Source: a virus. Taken from it: DNA of 23,927 nt. The position numbers were made by a program, and so were the translations under genes. The stretch lies in IMG/VR virus record IMGVR_UViG_3300012928_000041, positions 1-23,927 of that record, one strand, 5' to 3'. Shown piece by piece: positions 15,877-23,927 of the stretch (position 1 is its first letter; every line of letters starts with the position of its first letter). Under the pieces are notes generated by a model, which was not told where the DNA came from, did no database searches, and saw only the letters and a list, made by a program, of their open reading frames with translations.

Positions 15877-18800
15877 ATGCCTCAGAAAACGAATCTAAAT
15901 ATAAATCCATTTTTCGATGATTTCGATAAAAATGATAATTTTTATCGTGTGCTATTTAAACCTGGTTTTCCAGTTCAGGCAAGAGAATTAACGCAGTTAC
16001 AGTCAATACTGCAAAATCAGATAGAGTCATTCGGAAGTCACATATTTAAAGAGGGATCAATGGTGATTCCTGGTAATATTAACTATAATGATGAGTATAA
16101 TTCTGTTAAAATAAATCCTGACCATTTAGGTATAGATGTAACTGTATATAAGGATCAATTAAAGGGAAAGAGATTAAGAGGTCAATCAACTGGTATTGTC
16201 GCTGTAGTTAATGATTGTTATACTCCTGCAGACTCATCTCAATACACTGATGTTACTTTATATGTAAAATATACACAATCAGGCACAGATAATACAATCG
16301 CTAGTTTTGAAGATGGTGAAGTTCTAATTACTGAGGATACGTTTACTTACGGAAATACAACTATATCCTCTGGTGAAACGGTAGCAACACTAATTTCTGA
16401 AAATGCAACAGCGATTGGATCACTCGCATCTGTTGGACAAGGTGTATTTTTTATAAGAGGGACGTTTGTTGATGTTGAAACAAGTGATATTATCTTAGAT
16501 CCATATACTAATTCACCATCATATAGAGTTGGATTAACAGTTCTAGAGGAGATTGTATCTGCTAAAGATGACAAGTCACTGTATGATAATGCTAAAGGAT
16601 TTTCAAATTTTGCAGCACCAGGTGCAGATAGATTAAAGATTACTGCTACATTATCGAAGAAAGCACTTAATGATTATGATGATAAATCATTTGTTGAGTT
16701 GATGAGAATTGAAAATGGAGAGATACTAAAATTACAAAACAAATCTAATTATAATTTAATACGAGATTATTTTGCAAAAAGAACTTTTGATGAGTCAGGT
16801 AATTATTCATTAGAAAATTTTGATGTAGAGGTAAAAGAGTTATTAAACAATCGTGAATCAAATGAGGGTGTATATTTTGAAGGACAACAAACATCTCAGG
16901 GTAATCTACCATCAGAAGATTTAATGGCAGTAAAAGTATCAGCAGGTACTGCTTATGTGAGAGGATATGATATAGAAACTATTGGAACAACAGTAATAGA
17001 TGTTGAAAAACCAAGAGATGTTGAAAAAATAGATGCATCTCAAGTTCCATTTGAATTTGGAACAAGATTTAAATTAAATAATGTTCATGGTACACCTGAA
17101 ATAAAAGTAGGATCAGCTTTAACGGTTGACTTATATGATAAAAGAAGAGGTTCTGGAACAGGATCTAATGGAACAAAAATAGGTACAGCAAGAGTTTACA
17201 CTCACAATTTAGCAGATGCACCATATGCTAACGCATCCACTGAGCATGATTTGTATGTATATGATGTTCAAACATTCACAAATCTTAGAATCAATCTAGC
17301 ATTAAGTCCATTGCAATGTCCTGCAACCTCATTTGTAAAAGGTTTAAGTAGCGGTGCTACTGGATTTGTTGAAACCACAGTAAGTAATACCACTGCTGTA
17401 CAATTAACACAAACTTCAGGAACATTTATTACAGGTGAGCAAATTATTATCAATGGAGATGATTCTTTAGTTAGATCAATTCAAGATTTAAAAATTAACA
17501 GTATTCGTGATGTAAAATCTGTCCACCAACCAACCAGTGGTCTATCAGGATTTAACGTTCATTTTGGGGGAGACGTTGTTTTACAAAAAACTCAATTAAA
17601 AGGTTTAAGCATTGGAGATCAAGTTCAAATCGCCACAAATGGTGTAGTAACTAGTCCAAAGGCAAAAATAATTTCCAGTTTAAAGGTTGGAGATATAATT
17701 AAATATCCAGTCGCTGGTCAAGCAGTTGAGAGTTTCAATAGAGTTGAAAGTGTGGGTGTTACAACTGCTAAGGTTGAAGCGGTTCAAGATGTAACTAATG
17801 TTTGTGAGGGTGGATTGCCTGGTAGCAATGTTCTTACAAATATTACAGTTGGATCACCTGTTGTGTCTGAAAACGGTGGATTATTTGCTAAAATAGATGA
17901 TAGTAACATATCTACACTTAATCTAGGATCTTCAAATTTACTTGTTACAAAACAAATTACAGGACAATCAACAAACGCAACCACAGGTGAATTAAATATC
18001 TCAGTAAGCAATGCAAATGTTGGTTTATCTAGTGCACTATTTGAGACCTTTGATGCTGAGAGATATTATGTTTCTTATGCTAATGGTGATATAGAAGATC
18101 TAACATCAGATCAGGTAACTTTAGTTAATGGTGGTGATACTGTTAAATTTACTGGTTTAACAATAAACCAATCTAACGTTGTTGTAAATACGACTGCTAA
18201 AAAACTTGGAATTGTTAATAAAAAGAAAGAATTTATAAGAAGTGAAAAAATATCTGTTAATGGAACAGTATCAGCTGCATCTACAGCAGTTAGTGGATTA
18301 AGTACAAGCACATTTTTTGGAACAAGAGTTGAAGATAATTCCATCTCACTCAACCTTCCAGATGTTGTTGAAATAGTTGGTATTTATGAGTCATTAGATA
18401 AATCTGCACCCACACTTGATTCAATAACACTTCCAACAGGTTTAAACTTAGATACTTCTTCAATACTTGGTGAAAAGGTAATTGGATCTACTAGTGGTGC
18501 GGTTGCTCAAGTTGTTACTAGATCATCATCCACTAAAGTAGAAATATCTTATCTTAATTCATCAAAATTTTCTGTTGGTGAGATAGTTACTTTTGAAGAG
18601 TCAAAAATTACATCAACTGTTCAGGTTGTAAATAGTGGTAATTTCCAAGATATTACACAAGAATATATTTTAGATAAAGGTCAAAGAAATCAGTTTTATG
18701 ATTATTCTCGAATTGTAAGAAAAAGAGGTTACATACCCTCAAGACAACTTCTTGTAATATTTAATTGGTTCGATGTCCCAAGTGATGATACTGGAGATGC

Positions 18801-21800
18801 ATTTACTGTGGATTCATATCCTGCAGATTCATTTAAAAGTGACATTCCTATATTACCTTCTGGTGTAAGGGCATCAGATACACTTGATTTTAGACCTAGA
18901 GTACAACGATTTACAGCAACAAATGCTTCACCATTTGCCTTTTCAAGTAGAAATTTTGACTCATCAACTAATCCAAGTTTAATAGTAACTCCACAGGAAA
19001 GTTCCTTGATTGGATATGAATATTATCTTCCAAGAATTGATAAAGTTGTTATAGGGAAAAATGGTGTAATTAGTGTTATTAAAGGTGTATCATCAGAAAA
19101 CCCTAAAGTACCAATTAATGTTGAAGACGCAATGGATATTGCAACCATTGAACTTCCAGCATACCTTTATAACACAGATGATGCGAAGATTACTGTCGTA
19201 GATAATCGTAGATACACGATGAGAGATATAGGTAAACTTGAGGATAGAATTGAAAATCTTGAAGTTGTCACCTCACTCTCTTTATTAGAACTTGATACTA
19301 AAACTTTCCAAGTAAGAGACGTAGATAATCTTGATAGATTCAAGTCAGGTTTCTTTGTGGATGACTTTAAAGATACGATTCGTCAAGACAAATCTACCAC
19401 AGGAAGCACATTAACTGATGTTGGGGAATTTGCTACTCCTATTGATTTTTATTCGATATCACCTGAACCTGCACTCGAACCATCTATTAATACAGACACT
19501 GCAGACTTTAAAGCAAATCTTGAACTATTAGATTCAAATGTTCAAAAAACAGGTGATAATATTACGTTGAGATATGAAGAAGTTGATTATATTGAGCAAC
19601 CACTAGCTTCAAGAGTTGAAAATGTAAACCCATTCAATATGATTGATTTTACAGGTACAATCTTGCTAGATCCATCATCAGATTCTTGGGTTAGAAACAT
19701 CTATGTTGATGGAGGCACAAGGAGAATCACTGGTGGATTTGATGGAACATTTATTGAATCAATTAAAACTTCAAGTGCTCCCGATACACACATAAGATCA
19801 AGAAACGTTGCTTTTGAAGCAAATGGTCTTAGACCTTTGGGTAGACAATATGCATTCTTTGATAATTCAAGTGGTCTTGATATTATTCCAAAATTGATTC
19901 AAATAACCATGACTTCGGGATCATTTGTGATTGGTGAAACTGTGAAAGGTTTTGTTGGATCATCACATTTGTTTAGTGCAAGAGTATATGCTCCCAATCA
20001 TAAAACTGGTCCTGGTGCAAGTCCCACAACAACTTATAGTTTAAACCCTTATGATAGGAGTGTTGAATTACCATCAGTTTATTCAGCATCTTCGACTATA
20101 TTGAATATTGATGTAAATTCTTTGGTAGATGAAGTTTTAGGAAAGTATTTTGGATTTGTGACTGAGGGAATGATTTTACTAGGAGAAACTAGTGGTTCTC
20201 AGGCAACTATTTCAAGTTTACAACTGATACCTGATACATTTGGTGATTTATCAGGATCATTCTTCTTTAGAGATCCATTTAGTAATCCCTTACCACCTTT
20301 AAGATTTACTGTTGGTACAAAAACATTTAAACTAACTTCTAGTGAAACAAATGCAGAAAGATTGAAAGGTAGTTTAATCATAAGTTCTGCAGAAACAACA
20401 TACGAAGCAAACGGTATTGTAGATACTATAACTCAAACAGAAGTTATTGTTAGAAGACCACCACCACCCGATGATTGTGATCCACTTGCACAGTCATTTA
20501 CTGTTGATGAAAAGAAAAATCCAAATGGTGTATTTGTAACAGCAGTTGATCTTTTCTTTGCAAATGTAGATCCAAGTCAGAAAGTAAGAGTTCAAATAAG
20601 AACTGTAGAGTTAGGAACTCCGACTCTTAAACTTGCAGAGGATCATGCACAAGTTGATATTGAACCAAATCAAATTATAGATGCTGATGGAGTATCAACT
20701 GATGGTACAAAACCATTTAAGGTTGTATTCTCATCACCTGTTTATCTAAGTGCACAGAGAGAATATGCGATAGTTGTTCTATCACCTCAATCAAATCTTT
20801 ATGAAATGTGGATTGCAAGGATGGGTGAAAGAACAGTCAATACAACAACATTACCTGATGCTGAGAGTGTTCTAGTTACCAAACAATATGTTGGTGGTAG
20901 TTTGTTCAAGTCACAGAATGGAACTATTTGGACTGCAAGTCAGTTTGAAGATATGAAGTTCAAACTTTATAAGTGTGATTTCAATTTAACACCAGGAAAT
21001 GCATTCTTCTACAATCCAAAACAGGTTTTAGATAGCAATTCATCAATCCTCCCTGTTGACCCAATAAAAACATTACCACGTAAATTGAAGGTTGTTATTA
21101 GTAATACCACTGTGATGAATAATATTCTAATACCTGGTGCAAAAGTAAGTGATGAAACAGCATCAACAGCGGTTACAGGTATTGTTGAAAATGCAGGTGG
21201 AACAGCAAGTGCGATGACTAAGACCAATGTTGGTGTTGGTTACTCACAAGGAACTTATGCTAATGTTCCTTTGTATAATATTACAGGATCTGGATCAGGT
21301 GCTAGTGCAACAATTGTAATAAACGCCCAAGGTAAAATTGATTCTGATCCATCAAGTATAAGTGGTGGAAGTGGTTATGTGCAAGGTGATGTGCTAGGAT
21401 TAACTACTAGCACTATGGTGAAAGGTTCGGATGCACAGATAACTGTTACGGGATTATCAAATAGAAACACACTTTATCTAACAAATGTACAAGGTCAAGA
21501 ATTTACTGCGGGTCGCCCTCTTGTTGTATACAATGGTAGTAGTGCTGTGGCTATGGCTGGTACTACTATTACAAGTTCAGTTGTCATAAATGATTTATTT
21601 GAAGGAAATGTAATTGAAGTAGGACAATTCAGTCATGGTATGCATGCTGATAATAATGTATTATCATTATCAGGAATTAAACCAAATACATCACCAACCA
21701 GTTTAAGTGCAACATTGGGTATTAACGACACAAGCGTATCTGTAGCAGATACAACAGGATTTAATTTCCAAAATGGTGTTCATACTAATGAAGGATTTGC

Positions 21801-22941
21801 ACTAATTAATGGTGAAATTATTTTCTACAATTCAATCACTGCAGGTGTAGCACCAGCAGGAACTTTAGGTATCTCATCAAGAGGTGTTGATTCCATACAA
21901 CGTTCACATGATGTTAATACACAAGTATTCCCATATGAATTAAATGGTGTATCATTGAATAGGATTAATACAACTCATTCATTACCATCAAGTGGTCTTC
22001 TCAAGTCTGAGAGAGATTTGGATAGATATCATTTACAAATACCTAGAGGTGATCTAGCAACAGGTGATAATCAATTAAGTTTTTCTGATGAGAATCAAGT
22101 TGGAGGTTCTGAAGCAAAAGGCACAAGAAACATCCAATTTAACACTATCACACCTACATTTAATGTTATTACTCCTGGTGAAGGAACAACAATATCTGGT
22201 CAGGTAAGAACTGTATCGGGTACAAGTGCTAGTGGATCTGAAGTATCATTCCTCGATCAAGGTTTTGAAGATGTTGCAATTAACAATTTAAATAATTTAA
22301 CAACTCCTAGAATACTTGCATCTGAAAGAAATGAAACAACAAGACTCACAACTTTACCAAAAAATAAATCTCTAACCGTAGGTTTAACTTTGAGTTCATC
22401 ATCATCAGATGTTTCTCCAAGAGTGAACGTGGTAAACGGAACAGCAATTATCTTAGGTAGAAACCGTCTAAACAATCCTATAACTGATTATGCATTTGAT
22501 GGAAGAGTAAATCTTGAAGAGGATGATCCTCATGCATCAACTTACGTCAGTAATAAAGTTAACTTGAAACAACCAGCCACATCGCTGAAAGTTTTAATAG
22601 GATCATTTAGACACTCATCTGCAGACTTTAGAGTTTTATACAAATTAACTCGTACAGATTCAAACAATGTTGAGCAGACATTTGAACTATTTCCTGGTTT
22701 TGATAACCTTAGAGATACTGATGGTGATGGATTTGGTGACGATGTTATTAGTGTAAATAATAACAATGGAAGACCAGATGCCTTTGTTGGATCAAGTTCT
22801 GATGGTGAGTTTAGAGAATATCAATTTAGTGTTGATGAACTTGAACAGTTTACAGGATTCCAAATTAAAATTGTTATGAGTGGAACTAATGAAGCAAAAG
22901 CACCTCGTTTCAAAGATCTAAGAGTTATTGCACTAGCATAA
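15877..22941 (+). CDS. DUF4815-type large structural protein (2354 aa)
   Basis: The N-terminus (NINPFFDDFDKNDNFYRVLF, then PGFPVQARELTQLQSILQNQ, then HIFKEGSMVIPG) is a hallmark of DUF4815 (PF16075) structural proteins of marine T4-like phages. Further blocks are GQRNQFYDYSRI near residues 935-947 and RRYTMRDIGKLEDRIENLE at 1111-1129, likely a short coiled coil, followed by DRFKSGFFVDDF. Downstream lie extra modules: repeated GE/SGA-type units, a GxGY unit near 1783-1849, and a GF/RG unit near 1941-2021. Near the C-terminus DTDGDGFGDD (2280-2289) resembles a calcium-binding loop; the protein ends RVIALA. Its position after gp8 corresponds to T4 gp9/gp10, so it may be a peripheral baseplate or fibre-attachment protein, but I see no direct gp9 or gp10 similarity. 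The stop TAA is followed in frame by TGA and overlaps the next start (TAATG). Confidence 0.85.
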   Translation: MPQKTNLNINPFFDDFDKNDNFYRVLFKPGFPVQARELTQLQSILQNQIESFGSHIFKEGSMVIPGNINYNDEYNSVKINPDHLGIDVTVYKDQLKGKRLRGQSTGIVAVVNDCYTPADSSQYTDVTLYVKYTQSGTDNTIASFEDGEVLITEDTFTYGNTTISSGETVATLISENATAIGSLASVGQGVFFIRGTFVDVETSDIILDPYTNSPSYRVGLTVLEEIVSAKDDKSLYDNAKGFSNFAAPGADRLKITATLSKKALNDYDDKSFVELMRIENGEILKLQNKSNYNLIRDYFAKRTFDESGNYSLENFDVEVKELLNNRESNEGVYFEGQQTSQGNLPSEDLMAVKVSAGTAYVRGYDIETIGTTVIDVEKPRDVEKIDASQVPFEFGTRFKLNNVHGTPEIKVGSALTVDLYDKRRGSGTGSNGTKIGTARVYTHNLADAPYANASTEHDLYVYDVQTFTNLRINLALSPLQCPATSFVKGLSSGATGFVETTVSNTTAVQLTQTSGTFITGEQIIINGDDSLVRSIQDLKINSIRDVKSVHQPTSGLSGFNVHFGGDVVLQKTQLKGLSIGDQVQIATNGVVTSPKAKIISSLKVGDIIKYPVAGQAVESFNRVESVGVTTAKVEAVQDVTNVCEGGLPGSNVLTNITVGSPVVSENGGLFAKIDDSNISTLNLGSSNLLVTKQITGQSTNATTGELNISVSNANVGLSSALFETFDAERYYVSYANGDIEDLTSDQVTLVNGGDTVKFTGLTINQSNVVVNTTAKKLGIVNKKKEFIRSEKISVNGTVSAASTAVSGLSTSTFFGTRVEDNSISLNLPDVVEIVGIYESLDKSAPTLDSITLPTGLNLDTSSILGEKVIGSTSGAVAQVVTRSSSTKVEISYLNSSKFSVGEIVTFEESKITSTVQVVNSGNFQDITQEYILDKGQRNQFYDYSRIVRKRGYIPSRQLLVIFNWFDVPSDDTGDAFTVDSYPADSFKSDIPILPSGVRASDTLDFRPRVQRFTATNASPFAFSSRNFDSSTNPSLIVTPQESSLIGYEYYLPRIDKVVIGKNGVISVIKGVSSENPKVPINVEDAMDIATIELPAYLYNTDDAKITVVDNRRYTMRDIGKLEDRIENLEVVTSLSLLELDTKTFQVRDVDNLDRFKSGFFVDDFKDTIRQDKSTTGSTLTDVGEFATPIDFYSISPEPALEPSINTDTADFKANLELLDSNVQKTGDNITLRYEEVDYIEQPLASRVENVNPFNMIDFTGTILLDPSSDSWVRNIYVDGGTRRITGGFDGTFIESIKTSSAPDTHIRSRNVAFEANGLRPLGRQYAFFDNSSGLDIIPKLIQITMTSGSFVIGETVKGFVGSSHLFSARVYAPNHKTGPGASPTTTYSLNPYDRSVELPSVYSASSTILNIDVNSLVDEVLGKYFGFVTEGMILLGETSGSQATISSLQLIPDTFGDLSGSFFFRDPFSNPLPPLRFTVGTKTFKLTSSETNAERLKGSLIISSAETTYEANGIVDTITQTEVIVRRPPPPDDCDPLAQSFTVDEKKNPNGVFVTAVDLFFANVDPSQKVRVQIRTVELGTPTLKLAEDHAQVDIEPNQIIDADGVSTDGTKPFKVVFSSPVYLSAQREYAIVVLSPQSNLYEMWIARMGERTVNTTTLPDAESVLVTKQYVGGSLFKSQNGTIWTASQFEDMKFKLYKCDFNLTPGNAFFYNPKQVLDSNSSILPVDPIKTLPRKLKVVISNTTVMNNILIPGAKVSDETASTAVTGIVENAGGTASAMTKTNVGVGYSQGTYANVPLYNITGSGSGASATIVINAQGKIDSDPSSISGGSGYVQGDVLGLTTSTMVKGSDAQITVTGLSNRNTLYLTNVQGQEFTAGRPLVVYNGSSAVAMAGTTITSSVVINDLFEGNVIEVGQFSHGMHADNNVLSLSGIKPNTSPTSLSATLGINDTSVSVADTTGFNFQNGVHTNEGFALINGEIIFYNSITAGVAPAGTLGISSRGVDSIQRSHDVNTQVFPYELNGVSLNRINTTHSLPSSGLLKSERDLDRYHLQIPRGDLATGDNQLSFSDENQVGGSEAKGTRNIQFNTITPTFNVITPGEGTTISGQVRTVSGTSASGSEVSFLDQGFEDVAINNLNNLTTPRILASERNETTRLTTLPKNKSLTVGLTLSSSSSDVSPRVNVVNGTAIILGRNRLNNPITDYAFDGRVNLEEDDPHASTYVSNKVNLKQPATSLKVLIGSFRHSSADFRVLYKLTRTDSNNVEQTFELFPGFDNLRDTDGDGFGDDVISVNNNNGRPDAFVGSSSDGEFREYQFSVDELEQFTGFQIKIVMSGTNEAKAPRFKDLRVIALA
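21223..21420 (+). repeat. GxGY repeat pair in the DUF4815 protein
   Basis: TNVGVGYSQGTYANVPLYNI and SSISGGSGYVQGDVLGL are separated by a GSGSGASATIVINAQG linker, the same turn-strand pattern as in the gp7-position protein and gp8. The two tyrosines are about 40 residues apart, the same period as in the upstream arrays. Confidence 0.65.
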
Positions 22942-23027
22942 TGAAAAAACATATTCCTTTAAGTTTCGTTCCAAAAATATTCTGGTGTGCTCTCTTTTTG
23001 AGCATATCAGTGAGTGTGGTATCATGA
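22941..23027 (+). CDS. Small hydrophobic peptide, 28 aa, unknown function
   Basis: A 28-codon ORF exactly fills the space between the DUF4815 gene and the next gene. Its ATG (22941-22943) shares a base with the upstream stop (TAATG), and its TGA (23025-23027) overlaps the downstream start as ATGA. It begins MKKHIPLS and then has a hydrophobic run, IFWCALFLSISVSVVS, to the end. The basic N-terminus plus a hydrophobic segment of about 16-20 residues suggests a single-pass membrane peptide or a signal-anchor-like peptide. There is no lipobox. There is no obvious Shine-Dalgarno, so translation would depend on coupling to the neighbours. I do not recognise a family. The perfect tiling supports a real gene, but the short length means chance cannot be excluded. 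Confidence 0.6.
   Translation: MKKHIPLSFVPKIFWCALFLSISVSVVS
22982..23010 (+). other. Strong RNA hairpin within the small-peptide ORF
   Basis: Bases 22982-22992 (CTGGTGTGCTC) pair with 23000-23010 (GAGCATATCAG). This gives an 11-bp stem with two G-U pairs and a 7-base loop, TCTTTTT. The stem ends 13 bases before the ATG of the next gene. No U-tract follows, so it is not a standard intrinsic terminator. It could influence coupling, ribosome access or RNA processing, or simply reflect the codons of the hydrophobic peptide. Confidence 0.45.
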
Positions 23028-23653
23028 AAACCTTTAAAGAATTTATTTTCAAACTTATTGAGATTGAAGAATCAAGAGCATCCAAAACTACTACCAGAAT
23101 GAAGGATGGTAGGATTATTAGTATTAGTAAAAAGGATATTGGAACCTCTGCTCAATATAATAGAGATGTAATTAATAAACTCCCTTCCTTGGGTGGTGAA
23201 AAAATACAGGTTGATGCTGGTGGTAAGGTTCCAGATATAGGAAAATTTTATAATGATATAAGTCAAAGATATACTGGTAAAAAAATAGATCCAAATAAAA
23301 TTAATAGGAATATACCAGGAACTAGAGCGAATGATTTGAAAAATATTGAAAAAAGTATAAATGAAGATGAATCTAAAAATCCTTATTTAGATAGTAAAGG
23401 TAGAGATAAAGGTGGTGTATATGGTCAAAATCCACCTATCCCCAAGGGATATCCAAGAGGAATAATGGATTCAGATGATGTAAAACTGAAAAATAAATAT
23501 TTCAGGGAAAAGGATGTGATGGATTATTTTAGAAACCAAGGTAATAAAATTAAACAAACATTTGAGACATCCAAAGGTCCAATAACAAAAGAATATTCTA
23601 ATCCATTTGTAAATCAAAAAGCAAGTCAAAGTAAGAGATTACCAGCAGGATGA
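23024..23653 (+). CDS. Hypothetical protein with MKTFKEF N-terminus (209 aa), possible internal head protein
   Basis: I chose the ATG at 23024 over the in-frame GTG at 22985: it gives the N-terminus MKTFKEFIFKLIEIEES, overlaps the small-peptide stop as ATGA, and matches the MKTFKQF start of the following gene. The rest is hydrophilic and Lys/Asp/Asn/Gly-rich with no membrane segment, and contains motifs such as NPPIPKGYPRGIMDSDDV (about 142-159). I do not recognise a domain. The first seven residues resemble the capsid-targeting sequence of T4 internal proteins (MKTYQEF). LIE at 11-13 and IEE at 14-16 fit the (L/I)-x-E consensus of the gp21 prohead protease. A packaged, processed head protein is therefore plausible but inferred. 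The stop overlaps the next start (ATGA). Confidence 0.75.
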   Translation: MKTFKEFIFKLIEIEESRASKTTTRMKDGRIISISKKDIGTSAQYNRDVINKLPSLGGEKIQVDAGGKVPDIGKFYNDISQRYTGKKIDPNKINRNIPGTRANDLKNIEKSINEDESKNPYLDSKGRDKGGVYGQNPPIPKGYPRGIMDSDDVKLKNKYFREKDVMDYFRNQGNKIKQTFETSKGPITKEYSNPFVNQKASQSKRLPAG

Positions 23654-23850
23654 AAACATTTAAACAGTTCATGGAGAACATAGCACCTAAGATGCTAGAG
23701 ACAAAACCAGATCCATTAGTCGGACTTCCTCAAATTAGGACTCCTGATGTTATAAAACAGGGTGCTGATAAATTTAGAAAAGATACTGGTTTTAATCTTC
23801 CTATTCCTTTAGTTAAAAAGAAAGTAAAATCTAAAACAAAATCAGCATGA
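23650..23850 (+). CDS. Small basic hypothetical protein with MKTFKQF N-terminus (66 aa)
   Basis: This is a 66-residue ORF overlapping both neighbours by four bases (ATGA at 23650 and at 23847), so translation is probably coupled. It begins MKTFKQFMENIAPKMLE, very close to the start of the preceding protein and to the T4 capsid-targeting sequence. The middle is proline-containing (KPDPLVGLPQIRTPDVIKQG). The C-terminus is strongly basic (LVKKKVKSKTKSA), suitable for nucleic-acid contact. I recall many small cyanophage proteins with this kind of N-terminus. The possible gp21 site here (FME at 7-9 or MLE at 15-17) is a weaker match than in its neighbour. No known domain is seen. Confidence 0.75.
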   Translation: MKTFKQFMENIAPKMLETKPDPLVGLPQIRTPDVIKQGADKFRKDTGFNLPIPLVKKKVKSKTKSA

Positions 23851-23927
23851 TACCAGTAGAGGGACATAAACATCTATACCGTGAAGAATCAGGTGCGATT
23901 GTGAACACTGATACAAATGGTTATGCA
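23847..23927 (+). CDS. Small phage protein, N-terminal 27 residues (3' truncated)
   Basis: An ATG overlapping the previous stop (ATGA) opens a frame that runs to the window end without a stop. It begins MIPVEGHKHLYREESGAIVN and continues TDTNGYA. I recall short, uncharacterised proteins with an MIPVEGxxxLYRD start and a GAIxN motif in T4-like marine phages, so this is likely real although only the start is visible. Function is unknown. Confidence 0.65.
   Translation, partial: MIPVEGHKHLYREESGAIVNTDTNGYA

Noticed and set aside
22982-23010. Intrinsic transcription terminator
   Set aside because: The stem is good but no U-tract follows it; the U-rich stretch is in the loop. The downstream genes overlap as a single operon.
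22985-23023. GTG start at 22985 extending the MKTFKEF gene by 13 codons
   Set aside because: The extension runs through the hairpin and overlaps the small-peptide ORF. The ATG at 23024 gives an N-terminus matching the next gene and a clean ATGA overlap.

Overview
The window is a late structural-gene segment from a contractile-tailed, T4-like marine myophage. The closest resemblance is to Prochlorococcus/Synechococcus cyanophages, and a relative infecting SAR11 is also possible. The DNA is AT-rich, every gene lies on the + strand, and genes abut or overlap by 1-4 bases. The order matches the T4 baseplate-wedge cluster: gp25 end, gp6, a giant protein in the gp7 position, gp8, then a DUF4815-type structural protein where T4 has gp9/gp10. 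The host is inferred from protein style and composition only.

Layout: 1-111 is the 3' end of gene 25. 113-2095 is gp6 (660 aa). 2099-14284 encodes one 4061-aa protein holding a YHYH-like domain and several families of degenerate beta-rich repeats. A 35-base gap carries an exact T4-type late promoter, TATAAATA (14294-14301), followed by gp8 (14320-15873). 15877-22941 encodes a 2354-aa DUF4815 protein. Then come a 28-codon hydrophobic small ORF (22941-23027), two genes whose proteins begin MKTFK[EQ]F (23024-23653 and 23650-23850), and the start of another small gene (23847 to the window end). No gene-free stretch exceeds about 35 bases.

Gp25, gp6, the gp7-position protein and gp8 are expected to build the baseplate wedge around the tail hub. 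The DUF4815 protein probably sits on the wedge periphery. The three large downstream proteins share repeat modules, which suggests module exchange or co-evolved contacts within one structure. The MKTF-type genes at the 3' end resemble T4 internal head proteins at their N-termini and may encode capsid-packaged proteins; this is inference. I see no tRNA, CRISPR array, insertion sequence, integrase or origin, and no host-derived auxiliary metabolic gene.
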